Positions 1 to 8,115 of a DNA stretch of 64,000 nt are shown piece after piece. A model generated the notes under the pieces. The model searched no databases. It saw only the letters and a program-made list of their open reading frames with translations, and was not told the origin of the DNA. How positions within the stretch are numbered: position 1 is the first letter of the stretch; every line of letters begins with the position of its first letter. Both the position numbers and the translations under genes were made by a program. The stretch is from the NCBI RefSeq assembly GCF_001687585.2, contig NZ_CP016537.2:3196001-3260000 (forward strand), in the 5' to 3' direction. Source of the stretch: Planococcus halocryophilus (GTDB lineage: Bacteria; Bacillota; Bacilli; Bacillales_A; Planococcaceae).

Positions 1-511
1 GAGGGTTGTAACAAACTTTTCTTCCAAACATCTTAACACAAACTCCATTTATAGCTAGGTCTGTGGTCTTTTTGACAAACGGGTGATCCAAGAGATCTCC
101 GGCATCATCAACGGTGTCTTCAATGACATCCACGATTTTATCCTTGATTTTATCAATTGTTTTTGTGGCATCACTCACTGCCCCGCCAACCGCACCCGCT
201 GCACCACTAACCGCACCGCCAACTTTACCTACAGTATCACTAAACCAGCCTTCTTGATCTTCTGCTGATGCAGGAATAAGCGTTATTTGTGTATCTAACA
301 CGATTTCATTTGTAGAGCCATTAAAACTTTCTACGTCCTTCATGCCTTCATTCATAATTTGTTCAATAATGGCACGTCCAAAGGCTTCATAGCTGTCATG
401 ATTTTCAATGTTTTGGTTGCTCATTGACTCTTGGGAAGCTTTTTTTTCTTCGCTATCAATGATTTGTTTAAGGATTTCAAGTTGATTTTGGGATAGTCTT
501 TTTTCAGCCAT
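1..511 (-). CDS. Protease-linked small protein, long paralogue (3' end outside window)
   Basis: An open frame runs from an ATG at 509-511 off the left edge (about 170 residues seen, no stop). A GGAAAGG ribosome site lies upstream. Residues 1-80 are a charged, helical-looking domain closely matching the next gene upstream (shared SYEAFGRAII and EIVLDTQITLIP-type motifs). After that come a Trp-Phe pair, a Gly/Ala-rich stretch of about 25 residues with repeated GGAV units, a charged amphipathic segment rich in Lys-Ile-Asp, and near the visible end a basic segment with two Cys (VCVKMFGRKVCYNP). I do not recognise the family. It is the third gene of a run led by a trypsin-like protease, so it may be a protease substrate or effector. 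That role is inferred from context only. Confidence 0.7.
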   Translation of the reverse strand, partial: MAEKRLSQNQLEILKQIIDSEEKKASQESMSNQNIENHDSYEAFGRAIIEQIMNEGMKDVESFNGSTNEIVLDTQITLIPASAEDQEGWFSDTVGKVGGAVSGAAGAVGGAVSDATKTIDKIKDKIVDVIEDTVDDAGDLLDHPFVKKTTDLAINGVCVKMFGRKVCYNP

Positions 512-599
512 TTTAACCTCAACTTCCTTTCCAATTTTAATCACTTTAACACCAGATCTAATGTACCCACTTCAAGAGTTCTAACGGTTCATCATTAAT

Positions 600-872
600 C
601 TAGCTACTCTTCCCCTTCATTCCCAATGTGGTAGGAATAAGCGTTATTTGTGTATCTAACACGATTTCATCTGTAGAATTCCCAAAACTTTCTACACTTT
701 TGACGGCTTCATTCCTAATCTGGTTAATAATAGCGCGTCCAAAGGCTTCATAAGTATCATGGTATTCAACATTTTGGCTACCTGCTACTTCTTTTGAAGA
801 GTCTGATTTTTCCCTATCGACGATTTGCTTAAGAAGTACAATTTGCTCTTTTGAAAGTTTTTTCTCGGACAA
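600..872 (-). CDS. Protease-linked small protein, short paralogue (TTG start)
   Basis: A 90-residue protein matching the N-terminal domain of the neighbouring long paralogue but ending just after the shared QITLIP motif, so it lacks the Gly/Ala-rich and Cys-containing tail. An in-frame ATG exists at 902, but the TTG at 872 is preferred. The upstream bases AGAAAGGCGGGTGATGCTAAA align with GGAAAGGAAGTTGAGGTTAAA before the paralogue's ATG, and the proteins align from LSEKKLS against MAEKRLS. It follows the protease gene by 92 nt and precedes the long paralogue by 88 nt, so the three are probably co-transcribed. Function unknown; it could be an antagonist, partner or decoy of the long form. Confidence 0.65.
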   Translation of the reverse strand: MSEKKLSKEQIVLLKQIVDREKSDSSKEVAGSQNVEYHDTYEAFGRAIINQIRNEAVKSVESFGNSTDEIVLDTQITLIPTTLGMKGKSS

Positions 873-964
873 TTTAGCATCACCCGCCTTTCTGAGCTCC
901 ATACCTATGACGTCAGCCGGGATTGCTCCTCCTCAAGAATTCCACCAAAACTCCACTTTTTTTC

Positions 965-1921
965 TTACTCAGAATGATCAATTAACGCATCAAGATGCTT
1001 TAAAATCGAGCTTATTCTTATCCCCTCATTTGCCACCCATTGTGTTCTGTCATTGGGATCGCGTACGCCAGAATGATGAAGCGCAACGACAACCCATTGA
1101 TCGTTAAATACAGGTGACCCAGATGAACCCGGCTGTGTGTCTGTCACATAATGGATGAAATCTTCTGATAAAAATTTAACTCGGTTTTCTCTGACTGTTA
1201 CCGCTTTATGTCCACCTTGCGGATGCTGAATAATAGAAACGTATTCATTTTCCATGATGTTTAGATTAGGTGAAAGTTTCAAATGCCCAAAATCAGTCAG
1301 CCTTCTGTTATCACCTGAAAATTCTTGGACTGCAACGATTGTAAAATCCAGCCTTTTATCCGTTATGAATAGTTTATCCGGATCAAGTCTAAAAATGGTT
1401 GATTGACACAGAACGTTATTTTCATCCGTTTGGTAGTTAAACTCAGCGGTACTATAAACTGCTACCTCTTCTTTATCTAAAACATGGTTGTTTGTCATGA
1501 TTAGAGACGGAGATATCAGAAATCCCGTACCATATCCTACGACTCTTCCCACACGATCAGAAAGGACGATACGACAAACTGAATTCCCTATATTGAATCC
1601 GGATTGCAAATAGGATATGGGAAATAAATCATTTCCAAAAATAATCCGTTCTAAAGCAGGGCCGTCCAGATCCTCCGCATTTTCGATTCGTGCTTCTATT
1701 TTTTTTGCCGTTTCATGTACAGTTTCTACGTCTTCCTCATCTGGTTTTTCTTCGCTTTTTTCGAGAAGCTCTTGATATCTGCTCAGTGCCTCTTCATTGA
1801 TTCTTTCTTTTTCTTCGATTAACTTTTCTTTTTTATTTTCTAAGTTTTTAAACGGGTGAATGTCAGAAATGGTAACCATCTCCTTTTCCAATAAAATTGT
1901 AGCCGTTAGAAATAAACTCAA
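965..1921 (-). CDS. Trypsin-like serine protease with N-terminal coiled coil
   Basis: A 318-residue chymotrypsin-fold serine peptidase. Residues 24-83 are very rich in Glu/Lys and probably coiled coil. The protease domain covers about 110-305 with a full visible triad: His146 (TNNHVL), Asp192 (RLDFTIV) and Ser267 (PGSSGSP). No signal peptide or clear membrane segment is seen, so a cytosolic location is likely, unlike secreted HtrA or glutamyl endopeptidases, and there is no PDZ domain. Start uncertain: TTG at 1921 follows AAAGGGGGG closely, while an in-frame ATG at 1879 directly abuts AAAGGAG. It heads the run with the two small paralogous proteins. Targets are unknown. Confidence 0.8.
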   Translation of the reverse strand: MSLFLTATILLEKEMVTISDIHPFKNLENKKEKLIEEKERINEEALSRYQELLEKSEEKPDEEDVETVHETAKKIEARIENAEDLDGPALERIIFGNDLFPISYLQSGFNIGNSVCRIVLSDRVGRVVGYGTGFLISPSLIMTNNHVLDKEEVAVYSTAEFNYQTDENNVLCQSTIFRLDPDKLFITDKRLDFTIVAVQEFSGDNRRLTDFGHLKLSPNLNIMENEYVSIIQHPQGGHKAVTVRENRVKFLSEDFIHYVTDTQPGSSGSPVFNDQWVVVALHHSGVRDPNDRTQWVANEGIRISSILKHLDALIDHSE

Positions 1922-2460
1922 TACCCCCCTTTATGATACAAATTGGTTAAGAGAGTGTTCTAAGCATGAGATTCTTTCTATTATTGAAAATGAGTTATTT
2001 AGTCTATGGGCTCAAGGTACTACACCAGTAAAAATTACCTTTATTAGGACTTTAACGTCTCGGGGCTCCCGAATGTATTTTGCTAACTCTAACTTTTTTG
2101 AGCACAATATTTGGCACCGGCAACGTTACTACCATGAGCACTAATGACTTAAAAGCTATTAAAAAATCCATTTATATTTATGTATCTTTTTTACTATATT
2201 TATGACTTTTTTATTAAAAAACCGTTTGTTCACGGCTCATTATACACCGATATTAAGTAAATGCAACGAAAAGAACTTATTTTTTAAAATATTTAGAAAA
2301 CTTTTTTATTTATCTTTTATTCAACTTATAAAAATTATAAAAAAAAACCTGAAGAATATAGAATTCCAATTGATTTTGCGTTGATGTTAACAATAAGTTT
2401 AAAAATATTATCTCTCATATGAGGTACTACTTTTTAATTTTTATCTCGTAAAAAATGAAA
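1922..2460. other. AT-rich intergenic region
   Basis: About 540 bp between the protease start and the terminator of the permease operon. It is AT-rich with homopolymer runs. Open frames here have no ribosome site and no recognisable protein character. The protease promoter presumably lies near 1940-2110, but I could not pick one convincingly. Confidence 0.5.
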
Positions 2461-2503
2461 AACCAACCACAAAATCTCTTAAAAGAAATTTTGTGGCTGG
2501 TTT
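2461..2503 (-). terminator. Intrinsic terminator of the acid-sugar operon
   Basis: The stem pairs AACCAACCACAAAAT with ATTTTGTGGCTGGTT and is followed on the minus strand by a T-rich tail. It sits 40 nt past the permease stop. Almost the same hairpin recurs at 16561-16609 and 21265-21312, so this is a dispersed terminator sequence. Confidence 0.75.
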
Positions 2504-2542
2504 AGTTTAGTTAGAATGATGGTTTTATCTTTTAGTTATCCC

Positions 2543-3886
2543 TTAAAGTCCAGGCAAGATGCCTGCAAACAAGTTCAAGATAAACACCGTAACCAAAGCC
2601 GTCAAGCCTGCGATAAAGCCTCCGCCTGTCCAAGCGAGAAGAGTTTGTGGGATTGTCAGCTTACCGAAGCGGTTAACCACCCAGAAACCAGAGTCGTTCG
2701 GCAATGATAGACCAATACCACCTGCACAGATTGCAAGACCGAGTAAAATTGGGGAAACGCCAAGTTCGCCGACCATTGGTCCCAGAATACTAGATGTTGT
2801 AACCAGTGCCACTGTTGCTGAACCGAGTGAAGCACGTAAAATTTGAGAAAAGATAAAAGCTAGCAAAAGAACGGGAATGCTCCAACTTTGCATTGTTGAA
2901 ATCAAGTGATCGCCAATCCCACTGCTATTAATAACCGCACCAAACGCACCACCCGCACCAGTGATCAAGATGATCATTCCTGCTGAGTTGATCGCTTCAG
3001 AATACAAGCGATTGTTTGGAATTGCGATATACGGACGCAAAAAGATAATGGCTGCGAAGACACTGATTAACAGTGCGACATTTTTTTCTCCGACAAAACC
3101 GAAGATACTCGCAATTGCTGTTCCTGGGAATAGGAGTTGCGACACCGTATTCGTTAAAATTAGGACAATCGGTAATGCCAACATCGTGAAACTCAAGCTT
3201 GTGCTGATTTCTTTTTTCGGTAAATCCGCTTTTTCGATGACAATTTCTTCTACTTCGCCGGAATGTTTAATGCGCTTTCCAATAAACATCCCGTATAAGT
3301 ACCCTCCAACTAACGTAGCTGGAATGGCAACGATAATACCGTAGATGATAAAGAGACCAAGTTCTGCCCCTGTGTTTTCTGCAACTACCAGCGGTCCAGG
3401 AGTTGGAGCAATCATATTATGTGACACGATTAAGCCGACACCAAGTGCTGTTACGAAACTCACGACTGAAATTCCTGTTTTTGTAGCAAGTGAGCGAATC
3501 AATCCACTTAAAATAACAAATGCTGCGTCAAAAAATACCGGAATCGAAACAGCTGTACCTGTTAACGCTAGACCTGCAGAAGATCGTTTAACTCCAAATA
3601 CATTTAGGACAGCTTGTGCAATTTTTTCAACAGCACCCGATGCTCCTAGAAATTGACCAAAGATAACCCCAAGACCAATTAAAATCCCGACACCTGCGAG
3701 CGTATTCCCAAATCCTACCGTAACCGTCGAAGCTACTTCTTTTAGTGGCATGCCGATAGATAATGCAGTTAAAATAGCGATTGTGATTAACGCGAGAAAT
3801 GGTTCGATTTTCAGCTTAAGAATAGCGAAAAATAGAACAGCCAATGACAGAACAAAAATCAAAATCAACAAATTACCAGTAATCAT
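2543..3886 (-). CDS. GntP-family acid-sugar permease
   Basis: A 447-residue polytopic membrane protein with GntP-family character throughout: N-terminal helices, then GVGILIGLGVIFGQFLGASG, the conserved IPVFFDAAFV segment and PTPGPLVVAENTGAELG. The family imports gluconate and related sugar acids by proton symport. It is the last gene of the kinase/aldolase/dehydrogenase operon, so the substrate is probably a four-carbon or related sugar acid rather than gluconate. The window carries a second GntP at 62.1-63.4 kb next to gluconate kinase. The 154 bp before it hold a cre-like site, so it may have its own promoter. Confidence 0.88.
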   Translation of the reverse strand: MITGNLLILIFVLSLAVLFFAILKLKIEPFLALITIAILTALSIGMPLKEVASTVTVGFGNTLAGVGILIGLGVIFGQFLGASGAVEKIAQAVLNVFGVKRSSAGLALTGTAVSIPVFFDAAFVILSGLIRSLATKTGISVVSFVTALGVGLIVSHNMIAPTPGPLVVAENTGAELGLFIIYGIIVAIPATLVGGYLYGMFIGKRIKHSGEVEEIVIEKADLPKKEISTSLSFTMLALPIVLILTNTVSQLLFPGTAIASIFGFVGEKNVALLISVFAAIIFLRPYIAIPNNRLYSEAINSAGMIILITGAGGAFGAVINSSGIGDHLISTMQSWSIPVLLLAFIFSQILRASLGSATVALVTTSSILGPMVGELGVSPILLGLAICAGGIGLSLPNDSGFWVVNRFGKLTIPQTLLAWTGGGFIAGLTALVTVFILNLFAGILPGL

Positions 3887-3949
3887 GGAAACCTCTCCCT
3901 TTTCAGTTCATTTTTTATGAGGTACAGCAAGTAAAAATATAATTAGAAA

Positions 3950-3963
3950 TGATAACGGTTTCA
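3950..3963. promoter_or_regulatory. cre-like site (CcpA)
   Basis: TGATAACGGTTTCA fits the catabolite-responsive consensus TGWNANCGNTNWCA at every defined position. It lies between aldolase and permease, 63 bp upstream of the permease start. CcpA binding here is inferred. Confidence 0.55.
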
Positions 3964-4040
3964 TTAGACCTAACCCTTATCTTCTGAGGCATGAGCGCTA
4001 TGGCTTCTGCTCGTGAGAAAAGGATTTTTCACTCGAGTTG

Positions 4041-4874
4041 TTATTTCTTGAGCACTTGTATAAATTTCGCTATTACCGGCTCTATTGCTTGTTGCATACC
4101 TGCCATTACATCTGAGAGATGCATTGTTTCTTCCTCTTTCAAAACTTGCTTGAGGTAAGAAGTCGTGGCCATCGAGACTTCTGTATTAACATTCACTTTG
4201 CAAATCCCTTTTTCAACTGCTTGTTTCATCACATGTTCTGGCGTCCCAGAACCCCCGTGTAAAACTAACGGGATGCTGACAGACTGTTGAATTTCTTCTA
4301 ACAGCGCTAAGTTAATATTCGGCTCCCCTGTATACATGCCGTGAACCGTACCAATCGCTGCTGCCAAAAAATCAACGCCTGTTTCTTCCACAAACTTCTT
4401 AGCATCCTGAGGATCGGTCAATGTGCCATCGCCGTCTTCTTCATCTGAAAACGCACCGCGCGCAACTGATCCGATTTCGGCTTCTACACTAACTCCTGCC
4501 ATATGGGCAATTTTTACGATTTCTTTTGTGTAGCTTATATTTTTTTCAAGATCGTATTTAGAGCCATCGTACATAACCGAGGTAAATCCGCAATCGATCG
4601 CTCGAATAATCGATTCTTTTTGATAAGCATGATCTAAGTGGAGGGCAATCGGAACGGTCGATTTTCCAGCTAATACTTTAGTTAAAGCAGCAAAGCCTTC
4701 TACGTCTACCATATCGAAATACCTTTCACCTAACGCAATAATCACCGGGTGATTTTCTGCTTCTGCTACGCGAATGACTGCCTGCAAAGTCTCAAGGCTG
4801 TAAACATTAAAAGCTGCTACGCCGTACTGTTCTTTTTGAGCTGTTAAAAGAATGTCTTTTGTATTTAGTAACAT
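4041..4874 (-). CDS. Class II ketose-bisphosphate aldolase (FbaA/KbaY family)
   Basis: 277 residues, normal for GatY/KbaY/FbaA-type zinc aldolases. Seen: N-terminal AAFNVYSLETLQAV, the catalytic and zinc pair LDH at Asp81-His82, a GTVHGMYTGEP segment and LHGGSG for phosphate and metal binding, then CKVNVNTE. These enzymes make or use dihydroxyacetone phosphate. It lies downstream of a sugar-acid dehydrogenase and a DUF1537 kinase, so it probably performs the final C-C cleavage or decarboxylation that releases DHAP from a phosphorylated keto-acid sugar. It sits where the unrelated OtnC decarboxylase is found in other operons. ATG at 4874 has AAGGTGG upstream. The exact substrate cannot be read from sequence. 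Confidence 0.88.
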   Translation of the reverse strand: MLLNTKDILLTAQKEQYGVAAFNVYSLETLQAVIRVAEAENHPVIIALGERYFDMVDVEGFAALTKVLAGKSTVPIALHLDHAYQKESIIRAIDCGFTSVMYDGSKYDLEKNISYTKEIVKIAHMAGVSVEAEIGSVARGAFSDEEDGDGTLTDPQDAKKFVEETGVDFLAAAIGTVHGMYTGEPNINLALLEEIQQSVSIPLVLHGGSGTPEHVMKQAVEKGICKVNVNTEVSMATTSYLKQVLKEEETMHLSDVMAGMQQAIEPVIAKFIQVLKK

Positions 4875-4927
4875 TCACAGACCACCTTCTTCTTGTATTT
4901 GCGTGCCCATACGTATGAACCGCCAAT

Positions 4928-6367
4928 TTATTGGTGCAATAGCTCAGCTACTTCTTTTAAGGTTGTTTTCGACCCGACATTCCCTGGAAAAATAACATAG
5001 GCTAAGCCTGGAAACTTACTTTCACTGCCAGTCAGCCATACTGGAATTCCTGGTTTGATCTGTCCGGCAACTGTTGCTCGCTTTACGCTAAGTCCATTTG
5101 TTCCAATATCACTAGAGGTAATGCCCCCTTTGGCAATGATAAAGCTTGGTCTTGTTTGAATGTTTTTAACGATACTTGTGACAGCATCCGAAATTTTCAC
5201 GGACAACAGCAATTCTTCTTCTTTTTTATCCTCACCAAGATCGAGTCGCTCCCGCTTCGTATATACGGCAACCGTCTTGCCTTTTTGAATCAGTTGCTCG
5301 CTCTTTTGGATGATCCGCTGAATTTCTTTTTCAAACTTCTCTAGATCCAACACCAAATGAACATCGAACTCGATAAATTCTATGAAACTGCATGTTTGCA
5401 GCACGTTAAATTGTTCAGTTGTTTTTTTCACATGGGAGCCAATCATTATTAACCCGCCATTTCCAGAATGATCCTTGACCAATTCGTCTCTTGTTAAAAG
5501 CGCTTTGTCTTCAATACCGCCAATAATTTTCGTTAATGCGGCAGCACTTCGGAACATGAAATTCTTCCCTGCTTTCATCGCGCGAATAAGAGCAATTACG
5601 ACAACTTTCACGTCCACATATTGTGTCGCATTGACAATTACTTTGTTAAAGTCTTCTACTCCCATAAGCTGCTGTACCAGACGGTCAATTTCGAGACCCC
5701 GTATGTCTTCTAAAGAAAGATATGTAGCATCGGATGCTTTAAAGGCGCCACCTGATTTTTCTTCTGCCCATTCTCCAAGATGCGAAGACGCGTAACCAAA
5801 TGTGCGATCTTTTGCAAATTCTGTTTCACCTGCTGGAATTAATTGATCTTCATCCTGCACGTAATGAATATTTTCGATTGTGAAGCGTCCACCTTCTTTG
5901 AAAAACGGCATAATAACTTCTCCATCAAATAGACGATCTGATTGCGCTTCTATCGTATTTTTTAAAACTTCTGTTTCAAGCGGATAGTGACCACGTAATG
6001 TCGAGTCCCCACGACTAATGATCATATAGTCTTTTTGTTGTTGCTCCGCTGTTTGAAGTATCGTCTTTGCTATTTCTTCGTGTGCGACTTTTGTCTCCGC
6101 AGCTGTAAACCCTCTTGAATTGGTTAAGATAAAAAACATAGTGTTCTCTTCAGCAAAACCTGCTTCAATGCTTTCAGGCGTCCAGTCTGTGTAAACAGAA
6201 ATGCCATGTACGGTTTGAACCCCTGTCGGATCATCATCTAGCACAATGATTTTTTTGTTAAAACTTTGTAATTCATTTGTGAGTAATTGATTTACTTTTT
6301 CTTCATCCGGAACGGATGGCAGATGGCTAAATGTCTCGGTTGTATTTAAAGTCTTAGAATTGGCCAT
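4928..6367 (-). CDS. Four-carbon acid-sugar kinase family protein (DUF1537)
   Basis: 479 residues with the two-domain layout of the OtnK/DtnK/LtnK family. The N-terminal domain carries IIVLDDDPTGVQTVHG and later SRGDSTLRGHYPLE. The C-terminal nucleotide-binding domain carries IIAKGGITSSDIGTNGL, then PGIPVW and FPGNVGS. The family phosphorylates 3-keto four-carbon sugar acids (oxidised threonate or erythronate) at C4 using ATP. The gene begins 7 nt after the dehydrogenase stop, and its AAAGGGGG ribosome site overlaps the end of that gene, so translation is likely coupled. Function is firm at family level; the stereochemistry of the substrate is not known. Confidence 0.85.
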   Translation of the reverse strand: MANSKTLNTTETFSHLPSVPDEEKVNQLLTNELQSFNKKIIVLDDDPTGVQTVHGISVYTDWTPESIEAGFAEENTMFFILTNSRGFTAAETKVAHEEIAKTILQTAEQQQKDYMIISRGDSTLRGHYPLETEVLKNTIEAQSDRLFDGEVIMPFFKEGGRFTIENIHYVQDEDQLIPAGETEFAKDRTFGYASSHLGEWAEEKSGGAFKASDATYLSLEDIRGLEIDRLVQQLMGVEDFNKVIVNATQYVDVKVVVIALIRAMKAGKNFMFRSAAALTKIIGGIEDKALLTRDELVKDHSGNGGLIMIGSHVKKTTEQFNVLQTCSFIEFIEFDVHLVLDLEKFEKEIQRIIQKSEQLIQKGKTVAVYTKRERLDLGEDKKEEELLLSVKISDAVTSIVKNIQTRPSFIIAKGGITSSDIGTNGLSVKRATVAGQIKPGIPVWLTGSESKFPGLAYVIFPGNVGSKTTLKEVAELLHQ

Positions 6368-6374
6368 TATCAGG

Positions 6375-7265
6375 TTACCCCCTTTTCACTTCAACGTTTG
6401 CCAATTTTTCGTAGTATTGAATTATGCCGCCATGATCATCGCCAGCTTTTCCATCTACTTTTAATGCATGAAAAATTTCAAGCAATTGGCTCGAAAGCGG
6501 TAGAGGTACACCAATATCATGAGCTGTTTCCATTACGTTTGTAATATCTTTTAAATTAATGTCAATTCGTCCACCTGCTACGAAGTTGCGATCTAATATT
6601 AAAGGAACTTTCGCATCCAGTACCGCACTTCCAGCAAGTCCGCCTCGAATTGCTTGATACATTTTTTCAATATCAATGCCTGCTTTAGCAGCAAGAATAA
6701 GTGCTTCAGACATTGCTGCGATGTTTAGGTTTACGATAATTTGATTTGCCAATTTGGCTGTGACACCGCTTCCACTTTTGCCAACGAGTGTAATGTCTGA
6801 ACCTACCGCTTGAAGTACGGATTTCACGGATTCGAATACTGTTTCTTTACCGCCTACCATAATCGATAGTGTGCCATCGATTGCTTTTGGCTCTCCACCA
6901 CTTACCGGAGCATCCAGCATTTCGACGCCTAGTTTTGCAGCCTCATTAGAAATTTCAACCGAAGCCACAGGAGAAATGGAACTCATATCTATAATGACAA
7001 GTCCTTCTTTTGCCGTTTTCAAAATCCCCTTTTCTCCAGTCACTACTTGTTTCACATGCTGGGAAGCTGGCAACATCGTAATAATCACATCACACACAGA
7101 TCCCATTTCATCGGGCTTACCTGCTGTTGCTCCAGCTTCTACTAGTGCATCCACACTTTCTGTATTGAGATCATTTACCATTACCTTGTATCCTGCTTTA
7201 AGTAGGTTCAGTGACATCGGCTTTCCCATTATCCCTAAACCAATAACTCCAATAGTCTGTGCCAT
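6375..7265 (-). CDS. NAD(P)-dependent 3-hydroxyacid dehydrogenase (GarR/LtnD-like)
   Basis: 296 residues of the beta-hydroxyacid dehydrogenase family. Seen: N-terminal Rossmann motif GVIGLGIMGKPMSLNLLKAG, substrate loop DAPVSGGEPKAIDGTLSIMVGG, and the catalytic Lys region GSGVTAKLANQI. Relatives include tartronate semialdehyde reductase, 3-hydroxyisobutyrate dehydrogenase and L-threonate dehydrogenase. As first gene of the operon with a DUF1537 kinase, it most likely oxidises a four-carbon sugar acid to its keto form. ATG at 7265 is preceded by GAAAGGGG. The promoter region upstream is shared with the divergent GntR gene and is full of palindromes. Confidence 0.85.
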   Translation of the reverse strand: MAQTIGVIGLGIMGKPMSLNLLKAGYKVMVNDLNTESVDALVEAGATAGKPDEMGSVCDVIITMLPASQHVKQVVTGEKGILKTAKEGLVIIDMSSISPVASVEISNEAAKLGVEMLDAPVSGGEPKAIDGTLSIMVGGKETVFESVKSVLQAVGSDITLVGKSGSGVTAKLANQIIVNLNIAAMSEALILAAKAGIDIEKMYQAIRGGLAGSAVLDAKVPLILDRNFVAGGRIDINLKDITNVMETAHDIGVPLPLSSQLLEIFHALKVDGKAGDDHGGIIQYYEKLANVEVKRG

Positions 7266-7302
7266 TTCAATTTCCCCTTTCAGTCTCTAAATAGATTTTT
7301 TT

Positions 7303-7316
7303 AGATAACGCTTTCA
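7303..7316. promoter_or_regulatory. cre-like site upstream of the acid-sugar operon
   Basis: AGATAACGCTTTCA matches the CcpA site consensus except for the first base. It lies 38-51 bp upstream of the dehydrogenase start, where bound CcpA would block early transcription. Together with the site at 3950 it suggests glucose repression of this operon. Confidence 0.45.
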
Positions 7317-7332
7317 TAACTCTTAAAATGAA

Positions 7333-7386
7333 TTGTACACACAATTTTATATTTTGTATACATTTTATTTTAAATTGTATACAAAA
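7333..7386. promoter_or_regulatory. Three phased GntR operator-like palindromes
   Basis: Three TTGTATACAA-like palindromes lie between the divergent genes: TTGTACACACAA, TTTTGTATACATTT and ATTGTATACAAA. Their GTA-AC cores begin at 7335, 7356 and 7377, exactly 21 bp apart, so they face the same side of the helix. GTATAC-centred palindromes are typical for FadR-type GntR repressors, and such a regulator is encoded next door. Confidence 0.7.
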
Positions 7387-7462
7387 TAATTCCTCCCTTT
7401 TAAATTTTGGTTATTAAACTTATACTTTAAAATAAGACAACTTACTTTAGGAGACGATTAGA

Positions 7463-8080
7463 TTGACAAAAAAACCAACACAACTTGCTTACGTCCATGC
7501 TTATGAATATATACGGGATCGAATTTTAAGTGGAGAGCTCGAACGCGGAACAAAGTTGGTTGAGGAGCGGTTAGCGGAAGAGATGGGCATCAGCCGTACG
7601 CCGGTGCGAGATTCTATACGGAAACTTGAACAAGAAGGTTTGATCAAGCAAAAATGTGTTGTAAATCCTAGCGATATGGATCTTCGCCACGTCTTTCAAG
7701 TTCGTACGTTACTAGAAGGTTTTGCTGCGAACTATTGCGCCACCTATATAACAGATGAGGCATTGGCTAAACTTAAAAATTGTGTAGATATGGGCCGAAC
7801 AGGTACGATTGAGGAAGTCATGGCAGCGAATAAAGAATTTCATGAAATCATTGTAGGCGCTACCAACAACCCTGTAATGATTGATATATTTGACCGCATG
7901 CAGTCGATTATTTACTTGTTCCGAAAAACAGTAGTCCTTCATAAACGTCCTCTATTAATCGAAGAACATCATGATATTTATGAGGCCATCCGTCAACACA
8001 ATGCTGATGAAGCCGAGCGGTTGATGAAAGAACACCTGCAACTCGATTTGGAGTTTTGCCTAAATCGAATGAAAGGCTAA
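7463..8080 (+). CDS. GntR-family (FadR/FCD subfamily) transcriptional regulator
   Basis: 205 residues. The N-terminal winged helix includes LVEERLAEEMGISRTPVRDSIRKLEQEGLI (about residues 31-60). The C-terminal FCD ligand domain contains His-rich metal-binding positions (NKEFHEII, EEHHDIYEAI, LMKEHL). TTG at 7463 is used, with TTTAGGAGA upstream. It is divergent from the acid-sugar operon, with three 21-bp-phased palindromes between, so it is probably the operon's local repressor, released by a sugar acid or its phosphorylated derivative. Confidence 0.85.
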   Translation: MTKKPTQLAYVHAYEYIRDRILSGELERGTKLVEERLAEEMGISRTPVRDSIRKLEQEGLIKQKCVVNPSDMDLRHVFQVRTLLEGFAANYCATYITDEALAKLKNCVDMGRTGTIEEVMAANKEFHEIIVGATNNPVMIDIFDRMQSIIYLFRKTVVLHKRPLLIEEHHDIYEAIRQHNADEAERLMKEHLQLDLEFCLNRMKG

Positions 8081-8115
8081 CAGTGTGAAATAGATTTGTT
8101 AGATGCATGAAAAAA

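Noticed and set aside
1860..2144. Plus-strand frame of 94 codons opposite the protease 5' region
   Set aside because: No ribosome site, overlaps the protease N-terminus on the other strand, and the composition looks non-coding.
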